In this document: positions 1 to 7,023 of the stretch, one piece after another
Position numbering within the stretch: the first letter of the stretch is position 1
Layout: the number at the start of each line of letters is the position of its first letter
NCBI GenBank assembly: GCA_038207155.1
Contig: JBBRAB010000020.1
Location: 1 to 64,000 of the forward strand
Direction: 5' to 3'
From: FEN-1139 sp038207155
GTDB taxonomy: Bacteria; Myxococcota_A; Polyangia; Polyangiales; Polyangiaceae
DNA: 64,000 nt
Made by a program: the position numbers and the translations under genes
The notes under the pieces: model-generated
What the model was told of the DNA's origin: nothing
The model's database searches: none
The model's input: the letters and a program-made list of their open reading frames with translations, nothing else

Positions 1-114
1 AAGCATGCTCAAGTCGGCGTCAGGAGGAACGACAAAATTGGAGTATACAACAAGCGCCTGCTCGCCGGCTGGAACGTTGGCTTCATGCTTCGCGTCCTGG
101 GGGTCGCTACGTGA
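1..114 (+). CDS. C-terminal end of an unidentified protein (cut by window edge)
   Basis: Reading frame 1 is open from the window edge to a TGA at 112-114 and gives 37 residues. They end in a stretch with aromatic and basic residues (for example KIGVYNKRLLAGWNVGFML). Third codon positions are GC-rich in this frame, more so than in the competing frame used by the following ROK gene. I therefore read it as the tail of an upstream plus-strand gene. The family is not recognised. The stop lies about 10 bases before the likely ROK start, so the two could be co-transcribed. Confidence 0.4.
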   Translation, partial: KHAQVGVRRNDKIGVYNKRLLAGWNVGFMLRVLGVAT

Positions 115-124
115 CCACTTTTTG

Positions 125-1153
125 ATGCGATTGCCCTGGGCCGGTGGGCGTCCGGGAACTCTGCTCGAGTTCAATCGTGAGTCCCACGCGCTAGCCGGAG
201 TCGAGTTCGAGCTGAACGGAGTCCGGCTCACCCTGACGGACGCTCTCGGAACGTCGCTCGCGACCCAGTTCGTAGAGACCCGCAAACAATCCTATGAGGA
301 ACGAGTGCGAACGGCTCGAGCCCTGTTCGAGTCCACGCTTCAGGAAGCCGGACTTGCCCGTTCCCAGATCCGTGCGATCGGCGCGATCGTCCCCGGGCCC
401 GTCGATCCCCACAGTGGGACTTGTCGACTGGCACCGAATCTCGGGTGGGCCAATGTTCCTCTGCGAGCGGACCTTACCGCGGCCTTCGGGGCCCCCGTCG
501 TCGTCGCCAACGTCACAACGGCCTCTGCGCTTGCGGAGATGCGCCGAGGCGTCGCCCAAGACGTCAGCTCATTTCTCTGGGTCTACCTCGACACAGGCGT
601 TGGCGCAGGACTGATCCTGAATCAACAGGCCTATTTCGGTCCACGCGGCTTCCCCAGTGAGCTCGGGCATCTTCGCGTCACGGACGCGCCTGTTGCCTGC
701 GGCTGCGGGGGTGAAGGTCACCTCGAGGCGCTGGTGTCCACCGAGGCACTGCTCGAAAAGCTTCGAGGCGAGAACTCGCAGCCCGGGGGCGCGGTCCATG
801 CCACCGAGCTCGTCAGCTTTGAGGACCTGCTCGCGCGGCTCGCTCGCGGTTGTCCAACCACCACTGCCGTGATCGAAGAGGCGGGGGCGCTGGTGGGACT
901 GGCACTAGCCCAAGCCATCAACCTGCTGGATGTGACGACGATTGTGCTTGGCGGTCAGCTAGCCCGCGCGGGAACCCCTCTTCTGGCACAGGTTGGCGAC
1001 AACTGCCGAAAGCATGTGCTGCTCACGGACAACATCGAGATCCGCCAGAGCAGCCTCGACGGACGCGCGGGGCTGCTCGGAGCCGTAGAACTCGCGCTCG
1101 ATGCAGCGACACCAACCTACGCACTCATACGCAATGGGGCGGCCCAGCGATGA
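125..1153 (+). CDS. ROK-family protein, apparently without DNA-binding domain
   Basis: This is a ROK (repressor, ORF, kinase) fold protein. From the ATG at 125 it begins almost directly with GRPGTLLEFN, the junction that in NagC/XylR-type repressors follows the winged helix. It then has LDTGVGAGL, PSELGHLRV and the zinc signature CGCGGEGHLEALVS, in which His replaces the usual third Cys. The position that carries the catalytic Asp in ROK sugar kinases (the ND of ENDAN) reads NVTT, so kinase activity is doubtful. The frame stays open upstream to base 5, but that extension has a poor coding look and overlaps the tail of the previous gene, so I prefer 125. No helix-turn-helix is visible in any frame in the 120 bases available. 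It may be a truncated regulator or a sugar-binding protein. Family call is firm; function is not. Confidence 0.75.
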   Translation: MRLPWAGGRPGTLLEFNRESHALAGVEFELNGVRLTLTDALGTSLATQFVETRKQSYEERVRTARALFESTLQEAGLARSQIRAIGAIVPGPVDPHSGTCRLAPNLGWANVPLRADLTAAFGAPVVVANVTTASALAEMRRGVAQDVSSFLWVYLDTGVGAGLILNQQAYFGPRGFPSELGHLRVTDAPVACGCGGEGHLEALVSTEALLEKLRGENSQPGGAVHATELVSFEDLLARLARGCPTTTAVIEEAGALVGLALAQAINLLDVTTIVLGGQLARAGTPLLAQVGDNCRKHVLLTDNIEIRQSSLDGRAGLLGAVELALDAATPTYALIRNGAAQR

Positions 1154-1191
1154 CGATAGTCGCCGTCCGCCTCCCCCATTCCGTGCTTCGC

Positions 1192-1548
1192 TTAGATGTC
1201 GCCGATTGCGGCTTTTAAGCTGTCCGGCGTAAATGGCTTGGAAACCAAGAAGGCGGCACCTTCTCCGAAGGCCAGACTCTTGATCTCTTCCGACGTCTCC
1301 GAGGTAACAAAGCCGAGTCTCACGCCAAGATTCTGCGCTTTGACGTTTCTCAGCAGGTCGATTCCATTCATTTCCGGCATATTCCAGTCCGCTAGGACCA
1401 GATCCGGGTGCTCCGCCTTGATTGCTTCGAGAGCGAGCACTCCGTTTCCAGCTTCGAGAAACGTGGCCTGCCCAAGTCCAATCTGACGCAGGGTTCGCAT
1501 CACGATCATGCGCATCGCTTTACTATCGTCCACCACCAAGATCTTCAC
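1192..1548 (-). CDS. CheY-like single-domain response regulator
   Basis: A 118-residue stand-alone receiver domain. The acidic pair D7/D8, phosphoacceptor D54 (in LADWNMPEMNG), T82 and K104 (in SKPF) are all present, so it should be phosphorylatable. There is no output domain, which points to action by protein binding as for CheY. The start is GTG with a clear GGAGG sequence a few bases upstream. It lies 35 bases downstream of a CheX-like phosphatase gene on the same strand, so the two probably form an operon with the phosphatase acting on this or a related receiver. No histidine kinase, CheW or MCP gene is nearby. Confidence 0.9.
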   Translation of the reverse strand: MKILVVDDSKAMRMIVMRTLRQIGLGQATFLEAGNGVLALEAIKAEHPDLVLADWNMPEMNGIDLLRNVKAQNLGVRLGFVTSETSEEIKSLAFGEGAAFLVSKPFTPDSLKAAIGDI

Positions 1549-1583
1549 GGTGAGCCTCCAATCGCTAGCGTACTGCCCAGGCC

Positions 1584-2060
1584 TTAACTTGCTGACCTGC
1601 GACCGACAGAATCAACCTCAACCACTCGCAACGTCATGCGAGCTCCCTCACAATCATAGGCAAGCCGGAAAGTCTCGCGACTTGACCCGACAACAACCCG
1701 ATAGTGCACGCCTTCAACAACCGTCGGGAGAGACAGCTGTGTTGGACCAGAAATCAGAGCTTTGACGTTGCCACCGGCGATGTTGATGAGTTCGCCAATC
1801 GCATCCCCCAACTCGGCATCAGTGACCTCTTCAGCTGTCATCTCAAAGAAGATGCTGGCTGCGCGTCGCACTAAGGCAGTCGGGCATTCGAGGAGCATCG
1901 CTCCCCTCCAAGCACCAGTGATGTGAACGCAACCGGTGAGCTGGCCGTCTTCATTATTCACTACCGGAGGAATCACCCCCAATGACTGAATCGGGAGATC
2001 CAGAACTGTCGTCCACATGTTTTCGACGATTCCGTCGAGCTGTTGGCTGGTGAACGTCAT
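1584..2060 (-). CDS. CheX-like chemotaxis phosphatase domain protein
   Basis: About 158 residues from the ATG at 2060. The segment ELGDAIGELINIAGGN carries the CheX/CheC/FliY-type E-x-x-N phosphatase motif (E90 and N93 in this numbering) within the typical long helix. The N-terminal part (MTFTSQQLDGIVENMW) matches the CheX-like start, and the C-terminal part is beta-rich. CheX proteins dephosphorylate CheY-P. The gene is followed by a CheY-like gene after 35 bases. A longer frame to 2135 exists, but its extra 25 residues look non-coding. The start codon overlaps the stop of a weak upstream frame (2057-2356). Confidence 0.8.
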   Translation of the reverse strand: MTFTSQQLDGIVENMWTTVLDLPIQSLGVIPPVVNNEDGQLTGCVHITGAWRGAMLLECPTALVRRAASIFFEMTAEEVTDAELGDAIGELINIAGGNVKALISGPTQLSLPTVVEGVHYRVVVGSSRETFRLAYDCEGARMTLRVVEVDSVGRRSAS

Positions 2061-2392
2061 TGCTTCATCGCTCGTGTTTGCTCGGAAGGGGCGGTTCGGA
2101 GTGACGAAACACCTTCCCTGGTCCACCCATGGCAACGGTCAACCTCCGAAAACTCGTTAGTGGGGGGACCATTATTTCCACTTTGGGTCCGACGGTTGGT
2201 CTTGTAGGCGAACTCCCCCCTTCCCGGACTCGTCTCCGCAAGCACCTTGGAAAACGGGTGACCGCGCCAGTTAAGGCCGAGGAAGCGCCCTTCGGCGTCC
2301 CTTACCGCCCCGCGCAGGCCCTGAAACCACTCGAGGCCGCCAAGCTGCCGTAGCAACCGAGCGACCTCGCGCGGTACCTAGGACGACTGACT
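2061..2392. other. Gap between expansin and cheX-like gene
   Basis: This stretch of about 330 bases should hold the promoter of the cheX-cheY pair and the 3' end of the expansin transcript. A minus-strand frame at 2057-2356 (TTG start, 99 codons) is GC3-rich over its first 50 codons and its stop overlaps the cheX start as ATGA. It could be a small translationally coupled gene. It matches no family I recognise and its second half looks random, so I do not call it as a gene. Confidence 0.3.
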
Positions 2393-3802
2393 TTACTTGC
2401 AGGCGGGGAACTGAACGCTCATCGAGGCGCTCGAGGTGCCCGCTTCGGGCTTACTGGTCAAGGAGGGGATCCCATCCTGAACGACCACGGCTCCGGTCTG
2501 ATCCGTCAGGCGCAGTGAATACGGGCCCGTCCCAAAGCCCTTCTCGTCGAGCCAGTAGTTGTACGACTGGTGCGCGAGCGACTTCCAGACGCCCGACGCG
2601 TTCTTGTACTCCAGCTTGGCGATCGGAGCCGGGTAGTTTCGAACCATGATCCCGGTCCACCAGATCGTACTGCCGTCCTTCCATGTGTACTGAACCTTCC
2701 CGCTCGGCGCACAGGGAACATACTTCCAAGTAATCGGGAAATGACCGAGAATACGCTGATTGTTGGAGAGCACGTCAAAAGCGGCCAGGCTCAGGTCAAT
2801 GTGATTCGAGCCGGAGTAGCACCACTGTTCGTTGCCGACGTAGGGGCACTCGTCGACGATCTGGACCGTCAACTTGGTGCCCTTGAGGCCCGTGACCTCA
2901 ACGCAGGCTCCGCACACGTTCTTGGCGTAGATGTCACCGGCGATCGCCCCGTAGTACTTCGGCAGCGTGCTTGTGGCGTAGCTGCAATGCGCCAGGGGAG
3001 TTGCCAACTCGTAGTAGGTGGCGTGCCCCCGCTTGATGGAACCATTGCCGCAGAATTCTCCGTCGGAACCGGGGGTCACCGAGCCGCCGCCACCGCTGCT
3101 GGCGCCGCCGCTGCTGGCGCCGCCGCTGCTGGCGCCGCCCGTGCCCGTCGCTCCACAAGCGGATGCAGGCTGGCACCGACCATTGCAAACCACCTCGTCT
3201 GGACCACCGCAACGGCACTTGCCGCCGTCGCAATACTGCCCCTCCGCGTCACACTTGATACCGCATTGACCGCAGTTGTTCTTGTCGTAGGTCGGCCCGG
3301 TGCACTTGCCGTCGCAGGTGATCTGCCCATCGGCGCAACGACAGCGCCCGTCAGCGCACCACTGCCCATTCGCAGTACATTTGACACCGCAGAGACCACA
3401 GTTAGCGACGTCGGTCGGCACGTACTGACATCCATTGGAGCAGAGCAGCTGGGGCGACGTGCAGGTATTATCCACGCACGTTCCCCCAACGCAGGCCTTG
3501 CCGTCGGCGCACTGCTTGAAACACTCACCGCAGTGTCCAGGGTGCTGCGCGGTGTCCACGCAGTTTCCACCGCAGTCGACTGCCGGTGCCGTGCACGAGA
3601 TCACTGGACCCGCGCCGCCCGTCGCTGGGGCTCCGGCGTTGGCTTGCGAGCCACCCGAGCCGGTCGTCAATCCCGTGCCCGAGCCACCCGTCGTGACGGC
3701 GCCAAGCCCGCCGGTAGCGAGAGCACCCGCAGACGAGTTATTGGGGCCGCTTGCGTCAGGACTTGAACTGTTGCAACCGCACGACAGTGCAACCAGCAGC
3801 AA
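2393..3802 (-). CDS. Secreted lipoprotein with Cys-rich repeats and bacterial expansin module
   Basis: The C-terminal half is a bacterial expansin (EXLX type): a double-psi beta-barrel with HATYY, CGACVEV, VDECP and the conserved HIDLS acidic motif, then a CBM63-like domain with aromatic surface residues. Such proteins bind and loosen plant or microbial cell-wall polysaccharide without hydrolysis. The N-terminal half is a Gly/Thr/Ala-rich linker followed by four or so Cys-rich repeats of the form CGxCxxxCxxGxxCxxGxC, like those common in Polyangia surface proteins, and a GGASS linker. The annotated frame opens at a TTG (3802) and leaves only a stub of a lipoprotein signal peptide (LLLVALSCGC). 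A better start, ATG at 3848-3850 with AGGAA upstream, is in the same frame but is interrupted by TGA at codon 11. The gene may therefore be damaged or carry a sequence error. Confidence 0.8.
   Translation of the reverse strand: MLLVALSCGCNSSSPDASGPNNSSAGALATGGLGAVTTGGSGTGLTTGSGGSQANAGAPATGGAGPVISCTAPAVDCGGNCVDTAQHPGHCGECFKQCADGKACVGGTCVDNTCTSPQLLCSNGCQYVPTDVANCGLCGVKCTANGQWCADGRCRCADGQITCDGKCTGPTYDKNNCGQCGIKCDAEGQYCDGGKCRCGGPDEVVCNGRCQPASACGATGTGGASSGGASSGGASSGGGGSVTPGSDGEFCGNGSIKRGHATYYELATPLAHCSYATSTLPKYYGAIAGDIYAKNVCGACVEVTGLKGTKLTVQIVDECPYVGNEQWCYSGSNHIDLSLAAFDVLSNNQRILGHFPITWKYVPCAPSGKVQYTWKDGSTIWWTGIMVRNYPAPIAKLEYKNASGVWKSLAHQSYNYWLDEKGFGTGPYSLRLTDQTGAVVVQDGIPSLTSKPEAGTSSASMSVQFPACK
3095..3139. 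repeat. Three perfect 15-bp tandem repeats in the expansin linker
   Basis: The unit gctgctggcgccgcc occurs three times without change. On the coding (minus) strand each unit encodes Gly-Gly-Ala-Ser-Ser. Copy number could vary by slippage without shifting the frame, changing linker length only. Confidence 0.85.
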
Positions 3803-3850
3803 TGACTGCGCAAACCATCAGCCACCGCGAGTAAGAGCGACCGATTTCAT

Positions 3851-4171
3851 CTTTGATTGGTTCCTATGATGCGCGAGGCATCGATTCGAAAATACCCAAC
3901 GCCGGGGCTCACGTCGAAGGGGCATTCCGACCGTAGCGCATTGTCGAGCGAGTGCTCGCTCACACTGGAGTGGTGACGTGACAATGCTTTGTTCATCGCC
4001 AGGGAGTCGTCCGTTGTCGCGCAACAATTCCACAAGACTCTCAACCGACGGAAACCTGCGAGAAGCGAAGCCTACCGCGCGCGTCACGTCAGCCTCGTCA
4101 CTCGCAGCCACCAAGCGGCTGACTGTGGGTCTGCTTGAAACAACCGAGTAAGCTTGGCGCTTGACCCTCGG
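3851..4171. other. Divergent gap between expansin and flippase
   Basis: About 320 bases between two divergent genes. It should hold both promoters. A minus-strand open frame crosses it (3818-4342) but has no recognisable domain. The only clear signal is AGGAA about 10 bases upstream of the ATG at 3850, taken as the original ribosome site of the expansin gene. Confidence 0.4.
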
Positions 4172-5788
4172 ATGGCCCGGTGGCAGAGCGCAGCCGTGCG
4201 AGAAGATTCCAGCCATAACCCAGACAATACCCAGACCTCGAACCTGGATCGCGGGCAGCGTGACCTGGTGCGAACCGCCGGTCGCGGGGGCGCTGCGGTG
4301 GCCATTGCCAAGCTCTATTTCATTCTGCTTGGCCTCGTACAACAGCTCATCCTGCCACGTCCGGGCGTCCTCGGGACCAATGGCTACGGAGCCTGGGCCA
4401 CCGTCTCATCGCTCGCCGCGATTGCCTACAACCCGGTCGTCAACGCGTCGATCCAAGGAGCCAGTCGCACCGTCGCCCAGGCCGAGCCCGAGCAGCAGCC
4501 GTTCGCGATTCGGCAGCTGCTCAAGATCCATACGGTTGCGGCACTCGCCATCGCCGGTCTGTTCTTTCTGCTGGCTGCCCCGATCGCGCGTCAGATCCAC
4601 GCCCCTCACCTGACGACGTCGCTGCGTCTCTTGGCGGGAGTGATCGTGTCCTATGGCATCTATGCCCCGCTCGTCGGTGTGCTCAATGGTTCGCGTCGGT
4701 TTCTCTGGCAAGCCGGGCTCGACATGTCGTTTGCCACCTTCCGCACGATCGCGCTGATCGTCGGAGCGCGAGCCTTCACGCAGCATGGCTGGCGCAGTGT
4801 TGACGGAGCGTCCGCGGGGTTCGTCGTGGTCGCGCTCTCGATCGCGGTCGTCGCGCTTGGCCTGGTGGGAATTGGCCGGAGTGGCACCCCAACCCTCTCG
4901 GTCAAGAAATACCTCGCATTTGCCGCACCCGTGCTACTTGGCCAGGGATTACTCAACCTGCTGCAGCAGTCCGATCTGCTACTCCTTCGCTACTTTTCGG
5001 CACAAGCAGCCGCCAGCATCGGTCGCTCACCAGAAGCGGCCGACGTCTTCGTCGGTGCCTATCGAGCGACACAGCTCTTCAGCTTTCTTCCGTACCAGCT
5101 GCTGCTGAGTGTCACCTTCATCCTCTTTCCGTTGCTCGCCCATGCGCATCAGCAAGGTGACCGCGCGAGCGTTGCAAGCTTTGTTCGAACCGGCGTGCGC
5201 ATCGCACTGATCGTGGCCGGCGCCATGGTTGCAGTCACCTCCGGGCTGGCGGGACCGCTCCTTCGCCTGGTGTTTCGCTCAAATCCTATGATTGAGCAGC
5301 TCGCGACTGAATCGATGCAACTGCTGACCCTGGGCTTTGGAGCGTTCGCGCTGTTTGGGATCTTTACCACCGTGCTGACGAGCCTCTCGCGTGAGCGGGA
5401 CAGTGCGCTGCTCACGGGTCTGGCGGTGTTGCTCGTGTGGGCGTTCGGAACTCTGAGACTGTCGCAACATGCAGGTTTTGACCGCGAACTTCTGTGGTTG
5501 ACGGCGGCGGCAACCACCTTGGGGCTGGTGCTGGCCACGTTGACTGCTGGATGGATGGTCTTTCGCACCACGGGGGACCTAGTGCATGGCTGGACAGTCC
5601 TGCGCGTCGGCTTCGCCCTGGGTTCGGCCATTTTGCTCGGGCGCGTCCTGTCGCCCACCCACGTCGTAACAACCTTTGCGTCGATCGCGGCAGTGGGCGT
5701 GACCTACTTCGCCGTACTGCTCCTGAGCCGCGAACTCGGTCGAGCTGACTTGGCGCGCCTCGCCCTGGTGGTGGGTCGCCGCCGCTAG
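4172..5788 (+). CDS. Polysaccharide / lipid-linked oligosaccharide flippase (MVF/MATE-like)
   Basis: About 538 residues with 12 to 14 hydrophobic segments and a short basic N-terminus, typical of Wzx-, RfbX- or MurJ-like flippases of the MOP superfamily. After GQRDLVRTAGRGG comes the first membrane helix (IAKLYFILLGLVQQLIL), then GTNGYGAWATVSS, which resembles the first loop of this family. These proteins move lipid-linked glycans across the inner membrane. The ATG at 4172 is preferred over a TTG at 4154; neither has a strong ribosome site. No glycosyltransferase or polymerase is adjacent, so the substrate cannot be inferred. It converges with the ABC ATPase gene. Confidence 0.8.
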   Translation: MARWQSAAVREDSSHNPDNTQTSNLDRGQRDLVRTAGRGGAAVAIAKLYFILLGLVQQLILPRPGVLGTNGYGAWATVSSLAAIAYNPVVNASIQGASRTVAQAEPEQQPFAIRQLLKIHTVAALAIAGLFFLLAAPIARQIHAPHLTTSLRLLAGVIVSYGIYAPLVGVLNGSRRFLWQAGLDMSFATFRTIALIVGARAFTQHGWRSVDGASAGFVVVALSIAVVALGLVGIGRSGTPTLSVKKYLAFAAPVLLGQGLLNLLQQSDLLLLRYFSAQAAASIGRSPEAADVFVGAYRATQLFSFLPYQLLLSVTFILFPLLAHAHQQGDRASVASFVRTGVRIALIVAGAMVAVTSGLAGPLLRLVFRSNPMIEQLATESMQLLTLGFGAFALFGIFTTVLTSLSRERDSALLTGLAVLLVWAFGTLRLSQHAGFDRELLWLTAAATTLGLVLATLTAGWMVFRTTGDLVHGWTVLRVGFALGSAILLGRVLSPTHVVTTFASIAAVGVTYFAVLLLSRELGRADLARLALVVGRRR

Positions 5789-5822
5789 TTTGCGCCAAGC
5801 CGGGCTCGCACCTCAACCGGCC

Positions 5823-6761
5823 CTAGCCAGCGGCGTCACCGATCGCTTCGCGCATGAAGAGCGCCTCGAGCGTCTCCTGACACTGCGTCACCTCGTGAAT
5901 TGCTACGCCTGCCGCGAGAAGCAGAGTCAGGAGCTCGGAGAGCTGAACTGGCCCTTCCACGCGTATCACAAGCCGCCCGCCGATCGCGGTGATGACGTGT
6001 CCCGCCGCGGTTAGCCGCTGCGCGAGCGCGGGATCAGCACTTGCGACCGTTACATCAGCGAGCTGGGAATCACGCCGTAGCAGCTCATCCAACCGACCGC
6101 TGACAACGACCTCGCCCTGTCGAAGAATCGTCACCTTGTCGCACAGCGTCTCGACGTCACCCAGGATGTGCGTCGAAAACAGGATCGTGCGCCCCTTGTC
6201 GCGCTCGGTCACGATCAGATCACGGACTTCCTTGCGACCCACCGGATCAAGACCGCTCATGGGCTCATCTAGGATCAACAGCTCAGGATCTGAGACCAAG
6301 GCCGCCGCGATGCCCGTGCGCTGGAGCATCCCCTTGGACAGCCGACGAACGGGGCGGTCCCCAGCGTACAGCACCCCGACCTGCCCGAGCACCTCCCGCG
6401 CGCGCGCGCGCAGCGCAGGTCCGCGTAAGCCCGAGAGGCTGCCGCACAGTTCGACGAACTCGAGCGGAGTCAAATAGGGATAGACGTAGGGATTTTCTGG
6501 CAGAAACCCAATTCGAGCGAGAGCCTGCGGACTAGGAATTGGCAATCCAAACAGCGACGCTGAGCCGCTGGTGGCCGAAATCAGACCGGTCAGCATCTTG
6601 AGCGTGGTGGTCTTGCCTGCGCCGTTTGGGCCAAGAAAACCAAAGATATCGCCGCGCTCGACCGTGAACGAGACCTCTTTGACAGCCAGGACGCGCCGCA
6701 TCCAGAACCCCTGCCGGAACTCTTTGCGCAGCTTTTCGACTCGGATCAGGGCCTCGGTCAT
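5823..6761 (-). CDS. ABC transporter ATP-binding protein (ABC-2 / NodI-like)
   Basis: 312 residues. Walker A GPNGAGKTT at 44-52, a signature read as LSKGM instead of LSGGQ, Walker B LLILDEP, and the switch His in STHILGD. The C-terminal 80 residues are a small accessory region typical of ABC-2 exporter ATPases. The ATG at 6761 has GGAGGGAG just upstream. No permease is next to it. An ABC-2 type permease without an ATPase lies at 36647-37579, so the two could be partners at a distance, but this is only inference. It probably energises export or membrane assembly. Confidence 0.9.
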   Translation of the reverse strand: MTEALIRVEKLRKEFRQGFWMRRVLAVKEVSFTVERGDIFGFLGPNGAGKTTTLKMLTGLISATSGSASLFGLPIPSPQALARIGFLPENPYVYPYLTPLEFVELCGSLSGLRGPALRARAREVLGQVGVLYAGDRPVRRLSKGMLQRTGIAAALVSDPELLILDEPMSGLDPVGRKEVRDLIVTERDKGRTILFSTHILGDVETLCDKVTILRQGEVVVSGRLDELLRRDSQLADVTVASADPALAQRLTAAGHVITAIGGRLVIRVEGPVQLSELLTLLLAAGVAIHEVTQCQETLEALFMREAIGDAAG

Positions 6762-6902
6762 CTCCCTCCGAGCATAGACGAGCTCGAAGCGCTCTGCAGC
6801 CTGCAGCCGGCGGTCGGCCCTCTGACAGCTGACGAACGCCTGGTTTCCGCGCTGCCGTTGGTGGCCAATTGGCCCAAGTCACCCTGCCGTCTCCCCCTTC
6901 GG

Positions 6903-6924
6903 ACGCCCAGGCGGGCGTTTATTT
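6903..6924 (+). terminator. Terminator-like hairpin upstream of the OmpA gene
   Basis: A stem ACGCCC / GGGCGT with loop AGGC is followed by TTATTT on the plus strand. It sits about 100 bases before the OmpA-type gene at 7024 and has no plus-strand gene just before it. It could be a leader attenuator or chance. The short U-tract makes it weak. Confidence 0.3.
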
Positions 6925-7023
6925 CCGTGAGCGCCCATCGCTCAGTTTCCCGAAGGTCCCCGTTCGCGGTATGAAGGCAAGACCGCAGGTCCCACCTGCC
7001 CCGGCAACTTCACTCGAGGGATT

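Noticed and set aside
2057..2356. Small minus-strand frame before the cheX-like gene, with an ATGA overlap
   Set aside because: The first 50 codons have good GC3, but there is no family, a TTG start and a random-looking second half. Left as a possibility only.
2570..3766. Long plus-strand frame (398 codons) opposite the expansin
   Set aside because: It is antisense to a gene with clear domains and its product is Ala/Arg-rich without any motif. High GC makes long shadow frames common.
3818..4342. Minus-strand frame of 174 codons across the expansin-flippase gap
   Set aside because: Not coding-like, overlaps the flippase start, and shows no domain.
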